Below are positions 1 to 7,910 of a DNA stretch of 36,700 bases, piece by piece. A program made the translations under genes and the position numbers. Source of the stretch: an uncultured Mailhella sp. (lineage in GTDB: Bacteria > Desulfobacterota > Desulfovibrionia > Desulfovibrionales > Desulfovibrionaceae); contig NZ_CALUYL010000031.1 in assembly GCF_944324995.1 (NCBI RefSeq), forward strand, positions 1 to 36,700, given 5' to 3'. The notes beneath the pieces are model-generated. The model was not told the DNA's origin. It did no database searches and saw nothing but the letters and a program-made list of their open reading frames with translations. Position 1 is the first letter of the stretch; every line of letters begins with the position of its first letter.

Positions 1-765
1 GTAAGCGCAAGGCGTCTCGTGCTGGCCGGAGGCTCTCCGGCCTTTCCCGCCGCGGGATCCAGCGATTCCCTGACAAGGCTTGCGGCCTCGTGGGGACACG
101 ACGTCGAACCGTTCCGGCCCGTGCTCGTACCGCTCGTCATGCCCGGCGACTGGCCGCTCTCCGGTCTGGAAGGCATCAGCCTCAACGTGCGCGCGGGGCT
201 GCGCAAAAACGGTCAGGACATCCGGCCCGATCCCGCGGGCATACGCTCCTTGCTGTTCACGCATCGCGGCGTGAGCGGCCCGGCCGTGCTGGTGGCTTCC
301 TGCTGGTGGCAGAGCGGCGACGAACTGGTGCTCGACTTTCTGCCGGAACTGCCCGTGCTCGAACTTCTCAACGAAAAGGAGCACGGCAGACTTCTTGTGC
401 GCAATCTGCTCTCGCGCTACATGCCCGCCCGCCTTGCCGACGCGCTCTGCCCGGAAGATCTGGCCCGCAGAAAATGCGCGGAGCTCGGCAAAAAGGACAG
501 ACAGCGCCTTGCCGACGCCGTGCATCGCTTCCGCTGCCGCCCCTCGGGCACGGAAGGCCTGAAAAAGGCCGAAGCCGCGGCGGGAGGCGTGCAGCTCTCC
601 GGACTCACTCGACGCCTTGAAAGCCGAAAGGTGCCGGGGCTCTACTTCTGCGGCGAAATGCTGAACGTCACGGGACTGCTCGGCGGCTACAACATTCACT
701 GGGCGCTTGCAAGCGGCGCACTCGTCTCCTCCGCGCTTGCGGGAGAACGCGGCCCGCGCCGCTAG
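1..765 (+). CDS. BaiN/YhiN (HI0933-like) family FAD-binding oxidoreductase, 3' part only
   Basis: The reading frame is open from the first base, so this is the C-terminal ~254 residues of a longer protein (family members are about 390-420 aa). The fragment begins in the segment ARRLVLAGGSPAFP, followed by SDSLTRLAASWGHDVEPFRPVLVPL, the expected layout just after the N-terminal FAD-binding fold in HI0933-like flavoproteins. The end, CGEMLNVTGLLGGYNIHWALASG, is the family's C-terminal FAD-contact signature. Members are annotated as aminoacetone oxidase-type or BaiN-type flavoproteins; the in vivo substrate is generally uncertain, and nothing here decides it. A GTG at 19 is an internal codon, not the start. 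No partner gene is visible; the next gene is almost 500 bp away and has its own promoter region. Confidence 0.85.
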   Translation, partial: VSARRLVLAGGSPAFPAAGSSDSLTRLAASWGHDVEPFRPVLVPLVMPGDWPLSGLEGISLNVRAGLRKNGQDIRPDPAGIRSLLFTHRGVSGPAVLVASCWWQSGDELVLDFLPELPVLELLNEKEHGRLLVRNLLSRYMPARLADALCPEDLARRKCAELGKKDRQRLADAVHRFRCRPSGTEGLKKAEAAAGGVQLSGLTRRLESRKVPGLYFCGEMLNVTGLLGGYNIHWALASGALVSSALAGERGPRR

Positions 766-956
766 CGGCCTGCGCTGCGAAAAGACGCCGCTTTTCCCGG
801 TCGAAGACGGGAACGACGACGCTTCCCGCGCGTGTTCTTCCCCGTTTGGGCGCGCTTGTCCGACGCCCTGCCCCCGGAGCTCGTTTCCGCGCTTTTTCCG
901 CACGTCCGGCAATTCCCTCTTTTCCGCCGAAGCCTTGCCTTTCAACGATTCCGCTC
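766..956. other. Gene-free spacer upstream of the ugd-like operon
   Basis: No open frame here has a ribosome binding site or a recognisable protein. The plus strand is rich in C and T, like other gene-free stretches in this window. I see no convincing T-tract terminator for the upstream flavoprotein gene. The regulatory repeats of the next operon start at 957. Confidence 0.5.
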
Positions 957-973
957 TGTAACGGACTGTAACG
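957..973 (+). promoter_or_regulatory. TGTAACG direct repeat, probable OmpR-family regulator site
   Basis: Two TGTAACG heptamers at 957-963 and 967-973 repeat with a 10-bp period, one helical turn, as expected for tandem binding of an OmpR-family dimer. They end 4 bp before a TTGACA hexamer. The reverse complement, CGTTACA, matches the three GTTACR-N4-GTTACA repeats at 10527-10542, 10604-10619 and 10715-10730 that flank the response-regulator gene in this same window. Binding by that regulator is inference. Confidence 0.6.
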
Positions 974-977
974 AACA

Positions 978-1006
978 TTGACAATTCCGTACCCTTAGAC
1001 TAAGCA
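978..1006 (+). promoter_or_regulatory. Probable activator-dependent promoter of the ugd-like operon
   Basis: A perfect -35 hexamer TTGACA lies at 978-983, but 17 bp downstream there is only TAAGCA at 1001-1006, a poor -10. A strong -35 next to upstream direct repeats together with a weak -10 suggests regulated transcription. The -10 and transcription start are uncertain. Confidence 0.4.
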
Positions 1007-1256
1007 AGAGTGTAAAACATGCAGTCAGTCCGCGCTTTTCCCGGCAAAAGACATGGCCGCATGCCCGGCGGCAACCGACGCCCGACACGCCCTTTTGCCC
1101 TCCGTCCGCAGACGGAGAAGGACTCTTTTTGGCGGGGCTTTTCTTCCCCGCACATCGCGCCCGGCACGGTTGCGCCCGCACCTGCTTTCCTTCCGACGGG
1201 GCTCCCCGTCCGGTCTGTTTCCTTCCGGGAAACACAACTTTGACAAAGGACCACGG
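1007..1256 (+). other. Long structured leader of the ugd-like operon
   Basis: About 250 nt separate the likely promoter from the first start codon. Three hairpins can be drawn: CTCCGTC/GACGGAG at 1100-1117, followed 8 nt later by five T's (1126-1130); GCGGGG/CCCCGC around 1132-1150; and GACGGGG/CCCCGTC at 1195-1210. The first resembles a weak intrinsic terminator, so attenuation is possible. No known riboswitch was recognised. Longer in-frame extensions of the ugd frame run into this region but lack a ribosome binding site and conserved sequence. Confidence 0.35.
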
Positions 1257-2567
1257 ATGAAAATCATTGTGATAGGTTCGGGCTACGTGGGGCTGGTGAC
1301 GGCCGCATGCTTTTCCGAAGTCGGGCTCGACGTCTGGTGCATGGACACCGACGCCGCCAAGGTCGCCAAGCTCAACGCCGGCGGCTGCCCCATCTATGAA
1401 CCCGCGCTGCCGGAACTGCTCGCCCGCAACGCCGCCGCGGGCCGACTCCATTTCACCACCTCGCTGGAAGCATGCCTCGACGGCGCGGACGCGGCCTTCA
1501 TCGCCGTGGGCACACCCGAAGGCGAAGACGGCAGCGCCGATCTCACCTACGTGTGCAACGCCGCCCGTTCCGTGGGTCAGCTCATGAAGGGCGACCTTGT
1601 GGTGGTGGTCAAGTCCACGGTTCCCGTGGGCACCTGCGCCAGGGTGGAGGCCATTCTCCGCGAGGAACTCGACGCCCGGGGCGTTTCCTTCAACTTCGAC
1701 GTGGTCTCCAATCCCGAATTTCTCAAGGAAGGTCACGCCGTCAACGACTTCATGATGCCCGACCGCGTCATCATCGGCGTGGAAAGCGACCGCGCCCGCG
1801 CCATCATGAGCGAGCTGTACCGCCCCTTCATGATGACCGGCGACCGCATGCTGTTCATGGATCGCGCCTCGTCCGAGCTCACCAAATACACGGCCAACGC
1901 CATGCTCGCCACGCGCATATCATTCATGAACGACATAGCCAATCTGTGCGAGCGCGTAGGCGCCAGCGTGGACATGGTGCGCAAGGGCATAGGCATGGAT
2001 CACCGCATCGGCCCCAAGTTTCTGTACGCGGGCTGCGGCTACGGCGGTTCCTGCTTCCCCAAGGACGTGAAGGCTCTCATTGCCACCGCCGCCCGCTACG
2101 GCTACGACATGGACGTGCTTCAGGCCGTGGAACGCGTGAACGCCCGGCAGAAAACCGTGCTGTTTGAAAAAATTTCCCGACACTTCGGCGATTCGCTCAG
2201 GGGCCGCACCATTGCCGTGTGGGGGCTCGCCTTCAAGCCCGGCACCGACGACATGCGCGAGGCTCCCTCGCTCGTGCTCATCGACGCGCTTCTCAAGGCC
2301 GGCTGCGCCGTGCGCGTGTTCGACCCCGTGGCCATGGAAAAATGCCGCTCCCTGCTCGGCGACGCCGTGTTCTTCGCGCCCGGCATGTACGAAGCCGCGA
2401 GCGGCGCGGACGCCCTCGCCGTGGTCACCGAATGGAAGGAATTCCGCCTGCCCGACTGGAAGAAGCTGCGCGCGGCCATGAAGAGCCCGGTCATTTTCGA
2501 CGGACGCAACATCTACAGGGAAGAGAGCCTCAAGAACGCCGGATTCACCGGCTACAGAATAGGCTGA
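1257..2567 (+). CDS. ugd: UDP-glucose 6-dehydrogenase
   Basis: Oxidises UDP-glucose to UDP-glucuronate with two NAD+ in the cytosol. The 436-residue protein has the normal family length. The N-terminal NAD-binding Rossmann motif is GSGYVG at residues 7-12; the catalytic cysteine is Cys266 in GYGGSCFPKD (261-270); the substrate-region motif NPEFLKEG is at 152-159. The start at 1257 is chosen because the conserved sequence MKIIVIGSGYVG begins there and AAAGGA (1245-1250) sits 6 nt upstream; the frame is open further upstream but that extension has no family similarity. It is the first gene of a five-gene plus-strand operon, followed by an epimerase that can use its product. Its promoter carries TGTAACG direct repeats suggesting control by the two-component system encoded at 8624-10389. 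Confidence 0.95.
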   Translation: MKIIVIGSGYVGLVTAACFSEVGLDVWCMDTDAAKVAKLNAGGCPIYEPALPELLARNAAAGRLHFTTSLEACLDGADAAFIAVGTPEGEDGSADLTYVCNAARSVGQLMKGDLVVVVKSTVPVGTCARVEAILREELDARGVSFNFDVVSNPEFLKEGHAVNDFMMPDRVIIGVESDRARAIMSELYRPFMMTGDRMLFMDRASSELTKYTANAMLATRISFMNDIANLCERVGASVDMVRKGIGMDHRIGPKFLYAGCGYGGSCFPKDVKALIATAARYGYDMDVLQAVERVNARQKTVLFEKISRHFGDSLRGRTIAVWGLAFKPGTDDMREAPSLVLIDALLKAGCAVRVFDPVAMEKCRSLLGDAVFFAPGMYEAASGADALAVVTEWKEFRLPDWKKLRAAMKSPVIFDGRNIYREESLKNAGFTGYRIG

Positions 2568-2655
2568 TCTTACGCCTGGCTTTTGCGGCGCTCCGCGCCT
2601 CCCGGCTCCTTCTTCCGCGTGAACGAGGAGCCGTTTGCATGAAAAAGGACTGCTT

Positions 2656-3675
2656 ATGAACATTCTCGTTACCGGCGCGGCCGGCTTCATCGGCTACTTT
2701 CTCTCCCGAAGGCTGCTCGACATGGGCCACAGCGTGACGGGCATAGACGAAATCAACGACTACTATTCCCCCCGCCTCAAGACGGCCCGTCTGGCCAGGC
2801 TCGGCGTGACCGGAGAGACGGACTACGCCGTCTGCGCGAAGAGCGCCTCGCATCCGGGCTTTCGCTTCGTGCGCCTGCGCCTCGAAGACCGCGAAGGCCT
2901 CGAAAAGCTCTTTGCCGAAGGCGCGTTCGACGTCGCCGTCAACCTGGCCGGTCAGGCAGGCGTGCGCTACTCCCTGGAAAATCCCTTTTCCTACGTGGAA
3001 AGCAACGTGTACGGCTTCGTCAATCTGCTGGAGTGCTGCCGCCGCCATCCGGTGAAGCATCTGCTTTTCGCCTCCTCAAGCTCCGTGTACGGCGGCAACG
3101 AAAAAACGCCCTTCAGCGAAGAAGATCCGGTGAACACCCCGGTGTCCCTCTACGCCGCCACCAAGCGCTGCGACGAGCTCATGGCCCACGTGTACGCGCA
3201 TCTCTACCGCATTCCCTCCACGGGCCTGCGCTTCTTCACCGTGTACGGCCCCTGGGGCAGACCCGACATGGCTCCCGTGCTCTTTGCCAAAGCCATTCTC
3301 GCCGGAAAGCCCATCAAGGTGTTCAACAACGGCAACCTCTCGCGCGACTTCACCTACATCGACGACATCATCGAATCCGTGGTGCGGCTCATCGATCACG
3401 CGCCCGAGGGCCCCGTGCCCACCGACATCTACAACGTCGGCTGCGGTCATCCCATGGCCCTCATGGACTTCATCAGCATTCTGGAAGAGTCGCTGGGCAG
3501 AAAGGCCGAAAAAATCATGATGCCCATGCAGAAGGGCGACGTGTATCAGACCTGGGCCGACACCTCGAAGCTGCAGAAGCTCACCGGCTTTGCGCCCGCC
3601 ACGCCCCTTGCCGAAGGCATACGCCGCTTTGCCGAGTGGTACCTCTCCGACGACAATCCCATCCGGGAAGATTAG
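2656..3675 (+). CDS. NAD-dependent epimerase, probable UDP-glucuronate 4-epimerase
   Basis: Extended short-chain dehydrogenase of 339 aa. The nucleotide-binding motif GAAGFIG is at 7-13, the catalytic Tyr-Lys pair is YAATK (166-170) preceded by the serine-rich ASSSSVYGG (139-147). GVRYSLENP (102-110) and FFTVYGPWGRPDMA are typical of the UDP-glucuronate 4-epimerase branch, which converts UDP-GlcA to UDP-GalA; this would use the product of the ugd gene just upstream. The start at 2656 has AAAAGGA about 7 nt before it and begins at the conserved MNILVTG; an in-frame ATG at 2635 is less likely. A UDP-glucose 4-epimerase role is less likely given the motif set and the neighbour, but activity cannot be proven from sequence. 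Confidence 0.88.
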   Translation: MNILVTGAAGFIGYFLSRRLLDMGHSVTGIDEINDYYSPRLKTARLARLGVTGETDYAVCAKSASHPGFRFVRLRLEDREGLEKLFAEGAFDVAVNLAGQAGVRYSLENPFSYVESNVYGFVNLLECCRRHPVKHLLFASSSSVYGGNEKTPFSEEDPVNTPVSLYAATKRCDELMAHVYAHLYRIPSTGLRFFTVYGPWGRPDMAPVLFAKAILAGKPIKVFNNGNLSRDFTYIDDIIESVVRLIDHAPEGPVPTDIYNVGCGHPMALMDFISILEESLGRKAEKIMMPMQKGDVYQTWADTSKLQKLTGFAPATPLAEGIRRFAEWYLSDDNPIRED

Positions 3676-3781
3676 CCGACCGGACGCCTTCCGCGCGTCC
3701 GGCCCCCCGCGGCGCGGCCGTTACGGCCGAAGCCCCCGCTCCCACCCCCTCACGCGGCGCAAGGCGCCGGGGAGAACGATC

Positions 3782-4531
3782 ATGACCAGCCAGCAGAACC
3801 AGACCGCCTCCTACGATCTGACCATACTCGTTCCCGTTTACAACGAAGAAGACAACATGCAGGCCCTGTCCTCGCGCCTCGCCGCCTACCTGCCCCGCGC
3901 AAAAATGTCCTCCTGCGTGCTCTTCATCAACGACGGCTCATCCGACAGCAGCGGCGAAAAAATCCGCGCCGCCTGCGCCGAACACGAACACTTCTTCTTC
4001 ATCGAGCTTGCCTGCAACACGGGCCTCAGCAGCGCGCTCAAGGCGGGCATGGATCAGGTGCTCTCCCCCTACCTCGCCTACATCGACGCCGATCTTCAGA
4101 CCGCGCCCGAGGAACTCGATCTGCTCACGCCCTTCCTCGGCGACTACGAGCTCGTCACCGGCGTGCGCGCCAACCGCAAAGACACCGGCTTCAAGAAGAT
4201 TCAGTCGCGCATCGCCAACGGCTTCCGCCGCATGATGATCAAGGACGGCGCACGCGACACCGGCTGCCCCCTCAAGGTCATGCGCACCGACATGGCCCGT
4301 TCCCTGCCCTTCTTCAAGGGCATGCACCGCTTCTTTCCCGCGCTCATTCAGCTTGAAGGCGGCCGGGTGAAGCAGGTGAACGTGTCGCACTTTCCCCGCG
4401 TGGCGGGCGTTTCCAAGTTCAATCTGTGGAACAGGCTGCTCTCGCCCTTCGTGGACTGCCTCGTCGTGCGCTGGATGCAGAAAAGACACATCGCCTACAA
4501 GATCGCTTCCAACAACCTCAGGCACGAATAG
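3782..4531 (+). CDS. GT2 family polyprenyl-phosphate glycosyltransferase (DPM1/ArnC/RgtE-like)
   Basis: A 249-residue GT-A fold transferase. TILVPVYNEEDNM (14-26) is the nucleotide-sugar entry motif, FINDGSSD (48-55) and IDADLQTAPEEL (101-112) hold the metal and diphosphate aspartates, and DTGCPLKVMR (159-168) plus GVSKFNLWNRL (209-219) are typical of the dolichyl/undecaprenyl-phosphate sugar synthase subgroup. Unlike ArnC it lacks two C-terminal membrane helices, so it is probably peripheral at the inner membrane. With UDP-GalA as the likely end product of the two upstream genes, the simplest proposal is synthesis of a polyprenyl-phosphate-uronic acid, as RgtE does in Rhizobium. The start at 3782 follows GGGGAGAA. 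Sugar specificity is inference. Confidence 0.85.
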   Translation: MTSQQNQTASYDLTILVPVYNEEDNMQALSSRLAAYLPRAKMSSCVLFINDGSSDSSGEKIRAACAEHEHFFFIELACNTGLSSALKAGMDQVLSPYLAYIDADLQTAPEELDLLTPFLGDYELVTGVRANRKDTGFKKIQSRIANGFRRMMIKDGARDTGCPLKVMRTDMARSLPFFKGMHRFFPALIQLEGGRVKQVNVSHFPRVAGVSKFNLWNRLLSPFVDCLVVRWMQKRHIAYKIASNNLRHE

Positions 4532-4600
4532 ACCGCCGAAACGCGCCGCGTTCCGGAACGCCCCGCCGCAACGCCTGCCGGGGCCGCGCAAGGAATCATC

Positions 4601-5245
4601 ATGAAGGAATATCTGCTCGTCACCGGCGTGGGCCTGCTCGCTCAGGGCTTCTTTTCCCTGCGCATGCTCCACCAGTGGATAAAAACCGAACGGGCGAAAA
4701 AAATCATCTCCCCCTCGCTGTTCTGGGTGTTCAGCATCTGCGGGGCCTACCTGCTCATGCTCTACGGGTGGCTCAGAAACGATTTCGCCATCATTCTCGG
4801 GCAGTTCATCTCCTACTACATCTATCTCTGGAACCTCAAGGCCAACGGTATATGGCAAAAGTGCGTTCTGCCGCTGCGCCTCGTGCTGCTCCTCACTCCG
4901 CCCGCCGCCGCGGTCAGTCTGGCCCTCGGCGGCGCCGACATCGCGCAGACGCTGTTCAAGAACCCCGACATCCCCCTGCCGCTGCTCGTCTTCGGCTGCA
5001 TAAGTCAGGCCCTCTTCACGCTGCGCTTCGTGTACCAGTGGTGGTATTCCTCGAGGCATCACGTGTCCGTGCTGCCCTTGGGCTTCTGGGGCATCAGCCT
5101 CACCGGTTCCGTGCTCATCTGCCTCTACGGCGTGCTCAGGCTCGACATCGTGCTCATTCTCGGTCAGGCCCTCGGACTCGCGGCCTACGCGCGAAACATC
5201 ATGATCGGTCTGAAAAGCGCGCGCTCTTCTTCCAAACGTTCCTGA
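4601..5245 (+). CDS. Membrane protein with two LAB_N (lipid A biosynthesis N-terminal) units
   Basis: A 214-residue hydrophobic protein with two similar halves. Residues about 12-85 (SLRMLHQWIKTERAKK ... SPSLFWVFSICG ... YGWLRND ... ILGQFISYYIYLWNL) and about 140-212 (TLRFVYQWWYSSRHHV ... LPLGFWGISLTG ... YGVLRLD ... ILGQALGLAAYARNI) each match the LAB_N pattern R-x-x-x-Q-W, S/P-x-x-F/G-W, YG-x-L/R-x-D and ILGQ. LAB_N proteins are usually single-unit and are found beside ArnC-like and ArnT-like transferases in lipid-carrier glycosylation operons. The position here, between GT2 and GT39, suggests a role in moving or presenting the polyprenyl-phosphate sugar. AAGGAA lies about 6 nt before the start. 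Biochemical function is unknown. Confidence 0.85.
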   Translation: MKEYLLVTGVGLLAQGFFSLRMLHQWIKTERAKKIISPSLFWVFSICGAYLLMLYGWLRNDFAIILGQFISYYIYLWNLKANGIWQKCVLPLRLVLLLTPPAAAVSLALGGADIAQTLFKNPDIPLPLLVFGCISQALFTLRFVYQWWYSSRHHVSVLPLGFWGISLTGSVLICLYGVLRLDIVLILGQALGLAAYARNIMIGLKSARSSSKRS

Positions 5246-5267
5246 CGCCCCCGACAAAGGCCTCCCC

Positions 5268-6797
5268 ATGAAACAACGCATCGTTCTCTACGTCTTTTCC
5301 CTGCTCGTTCTGCTGCCGCTCGTGTACGTGTTCGGCACCGGCATCATGGAGGCGCGCAATCTCATTTCCGCGCAGTCCATGGCGCTCGACGGCGACTGGC
5401 TCATTCCCCACCTGTTCACCGAAATCCGCCTCAACAAGCCGCCGCTGCCCGTGTGGCTCACCGCGCCCGTCTTCCTGTTCGACGCGCATCCCTCCATGTT
5501 CGCCCTGCATCTGCCCGTCATTCTCGTGACCGCGCTGCTCGGCGTGTTCTGCTTCGATCTGCACCGCACCCTCTTCAAGGACGACAAAACCGCCTTCTAC
5601 GCGGGGCTCGTCGTTTCCACCATGCTGCTCACGCTCAAGCTCGGCACCACCAATTCCTGGGACATCTACTCCGTGGTGTTCATGACCGGCGCGCTTGTGG
5701 GACTGGTGCGGCAGGAGCGCGGCTGGCTCATCGCCGGCGTGCTGCTCATGGCCGCCTCGGTGCTCAGCAAGGGGCCCGTGCAGCTCTACACCATGCTGCT
5801 GCCCTTCCTCGTCACGCTTTTCGCCTTCCAGCGCTCGCTGCCCTGGAAGCGCCTGGCCGTCATTCTTCTCGGCGGCTGCCTGATCGGTTCGCTCTGGTAT
5901 CTCTACGTGTACCTCGCCGTGCCCCGCGTGGCCGCCACCGTGGCGCAGGGCGAAGTGAGCGCCTGGAGCACCATGCACACGGCCTCGTTCTTCTTCTATC
6001 TGTCCTTCCCCGGATTCGCGGGAGCCTGGGCCCTGCCCTGCCTCGCCGGACTCGGCAGCCGCTGGCTGAACAAGGAAGACGGCAGAAGCTACGAAATCAA
6101 ATTCCTGCTCTGCTGGTTCCTGCTCTCCCTGCTGCTGCTCTCCCTCGTGCCCGAAAAGAAGGAACGCTATCTCATGCCCGCCATGGTGCCGCTGGCGCTG
6201 CTCACGGCGCAGGTGCTCCGGAACTGGGTGAAGGGCCTCGAAGAAAACACCCTCTCCCTTCTGGAAAAGCGCATCATCACCGTTCACCTCGGCCTCGGCA
6301 CGCTCGCGGCTGCGGGCATCTGCCTGTTCATCGCCTGGAGTCACCGCGACTTTGCGCTCTACGCCTCCCTGTTTGCCCTGCTCTGCCTTCTCCTCGGCGC
6401 GGCCGGACTCAAGTTCCCGCGCTTCATCGTGCCCGTGACCTGCGTCATGGTGCTGCTCGTGGCGCTGGCCGGATTCCGCATGGGCTCGACGCGCCCCGTG
6501 GTGCAGAAGGTCGCCCCCGCCTGCTCGCTGGAAGAGCTGCGCACGCTGCCGCGCCTGAACGGCCTGCCCTGCTACTCCTTCGACAATTTCAGTCCTACGG
6601 AAGAGTGGGAAATCGGCCGGGACACCACCAGAATCGCCTCGCTCGGCGACGTGCCGGAATCGCGTTTTCTGCTGCTCGACACCGACACGACGCCCCCTGC
6701 CGTCATCGAACAGGGAGAGCTCAACGTGGAGGAACGCCTGCTCGTGCAGACCAGCCGCAACCGCTACATCCAGCTCTTCATCGTGGACAAGAAGTAG
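5268..6797 (+). CDS. ArnT/PMT-like GT39 family glycosyltransferase
   Basis: A 509-residue integral membrane protein with a multi-pass N-terminal two-thirds. The first external loop carries LDGDWLIPHLFTEIRLNKPP (residues ~39-58), the signature of ArnT and related PMT_2/GT-C transferases (acidic catalytic residue, then the KPPL motif). SKGPVQLYTMLLP and PEKKERYLMPAMVPLALL match conserved later segments. ArnT-type enzymes take a sugar from a polyprenyl phosphate at the periplasmic face and transfer it to lipid A or core. As the last gene after ugd, epimerase, GT2 and LAB_N genes, it is the likely transferase for a uronic acid modification, analogous to Rgt enzymes of Rhizobium. The gene starts 22 nt after the LAB_N gene; a strong terminator lies ~225 bp beyond its end. 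Confidence 0.87.
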   Translation: MKQRIVLYVFSLLVLLPLVYVFGTGIMEARNLISAQSMALDGDWLIPHLFTEIRLNKPPLPVWLTAPVFLFDAHPSMFALHLPVILVTALLGVFCFDLHRTLFKDDKTAFYAGLVVSTMLLTLKLGTTNSWDIYSVVFMTGALVGLVRQERGWLIAGVLLMAASVLSKGPVQLYTMLLPFLVTLFAFQRSLPWKRLAVILLGGCLIGSLWYLYVYLAVPRVAATVAQGEVSAWSTMHTASFFFYLSFPGFAGAWALPCLAGLGSRWLNKEDGRSYEIKFLLCWFLLSLLLLSLVPEKKERYLMPAMVPLALLTAQVLRNWVKGLEENTLSLLEKRIITVHLGLGTLAAAGICLFIAWSHRDFALYASLFALLCLLLGAAGLKFPRFIVPVTCVMVLLVALAGFRMGSTRPVVQKVAPACSLEELRTLPRLNGLPCYSFDNFSPTEEWEIGRDTTRIASLGDVPESRFLLLDTDTTPPAVIEQGELNVEERLLVQTSRNRYIQLFIVDKK

Positions 6798-7021
6798 CCT
6801 GCGCCGAAACGGCTCCGGCCCCGGGTCACTGACGACCGGCGCGGCTGTGAGGCGGTTTCCCCCTGCTCGACGCCCCGAGCAAAACACGCCCCGCGCAACA
6901 TGCCGGGCCCCTCGACGGCCCCTCGCTTCGCTCCTCCCCGCACAGCGCAAAGAGGGGCGTGCAACTCACGGCGCGCGAAACACGGCGTCCGGCAACGCCC
7001 GCCCTTATCATCAGTCAAAAG
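6798..7021. other. Gene-free spacer between convergent operons
   Basis: Nothing coding is supported here. The stretch is GC-rich and C/T-biased on the plus strand and separates the ArnT-like gene from the shared terminator at 7022-7048. Confidence 0.5.
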
Positions 7022-7048
7022 AAAAGCCCCCTTTTCGGGGGCTTTTTT
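7022..7048. terminator. Bidirectional rho-independent terminator
   Basis: AAAAGCCCCC (7022-7031), a 5-nt loop, then GGGGGCTTTT (7037-7046) continuing into T's. The stem is flanked by an A-run on the left and a T-run on the right, so it can end both the plus-strand glycosylation operon and the minus-strand EFR1 operon. Confidence 0.9.
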
Positions 7049-7084
7049 CATCGGCGTCGCGCCGAAGCGCTTCAAAAAGCGGCG

Positions 7085-7831
7085 TTAGCAGTAGTATTCG
7101 TTTTCCCGACGGTTCTTCAGCTTTTCCGTAAAGGCCGCGGCAAAGGAACGGTAGGCCTCGGTATCCATGTTCTTTGCGCCCTTCGGGCAGCGGCGGATGC
7201 AGCGGAAGCACGCAAGGCAGGTATCGGCAATGGTGACGCAGTCGTCGGCAATGGCGTGAACCGGGCATTCCTTCACGCACAACCCGCAGCGCACGCACGC
7301 GTCGGACGTGAGCGGACGGAACTTGCCGCCGCTGCCGCCTTCACGGTAGGGCCGGTTTCCGGGAATGGCCGGAGCCGGGGCGTTTTCGCCGCGCGAGAGA
7401 GCGCGCACGGCAAACGCCGCGTCTGCGGCAAGATCGGCCGCGTCGGGCCGATCCGTCTGAATCTCGCCGTAGGTGTGGCGTCCGACCAGCGCGGCAGCGC
7501 CGACTACGGCAAAGCCCTGCGCCGCGGCCAGATCCGCCAGCTCAAGCAGCGCGTCGTCGTAGTGCCTGTTGCCGTAGGTCACCACCACAAGGCAGGTTGC
7601 GCCGTCGGCGCTCAGCCCCGCCAGCCGCTCCCGCGCCACCGCGGGAATGCGCCCCGCGTACACGGGCGCGCCCATGATCACCACCTCGTCGCGGCCGAAG
7701 CGATGCGTCGGCGCAGGCTGCGTGGTCACGTCCACCACCTCCGCCGCGCCGCCGAGCGCCGCGGCCATGGCTTCAACACTCTTTCTGGTATTGCCGGTGG
7801 GAGAAAAATAAACAAGGGTCACCTTTTTCAT
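7085..7831 (-). CDS. EFR1-family flavodoxin/ferredoxin protein
   Basis: A 248-residue cytosolic redox protein. The N-terminal flavodoxin-like part has the FMN phosphate-binding loop YFSPTGNTRKS (residues 9-19) and the VIMGAPVYAGRIP segment. The C-terminal part has two 4Fe-4S motifs, CVRCGLCVKECP and CLACFRCIRRCP. This arrangement is that of EFR1-type 'ferrodoxins' common in anaerobes; partners are usually unknown. The gene begins 79 bp after the PAP2 gene and has its own AGGAG site about 6 nt before the ATG, so it may be co-transcribed with the regulator-kinase-phosphatase set or be independent. Its link with envelope modification is not obvious. Confidence 0.88.
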   Translation of the reverse strand: MKKVTLVYFSPTGNTRKSVEAMAAALGGAAEVVDVTTQPAPTHRFGRDEVVIMGAPVYAGRIPAVARERLAGLSADGATCLVVVTYGNRHYDDALLELADLAAAQGFAVVGAAALVGRHTYGEIQTDRPDAADLAADAAFAVRALSRGENAPAPAIPGNRPYREGGSGGKFRPLTSDACVRCGLCVKECPVHAIADDCVTIADTCLACFRCIRRCPKGAKNMDTEAYRSFAAAFTEKLKNRRENEYYC

Positions 7832-7910
7832 GACAGCTCCTGATGTTGCAAAAAACGCCGGGCAAAGAACGACGGCGCTTTTCTCAGGCTAGCCGACCGC
7901 GCCCGCTCTT

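Noticed and set aside
1053-1256. N-terminal extension of the ugd frame
   Set aside because: Conserved family sequence starts at 1257, which has a ribosome binding site; the extension translates hairpin-rich leader DNA.
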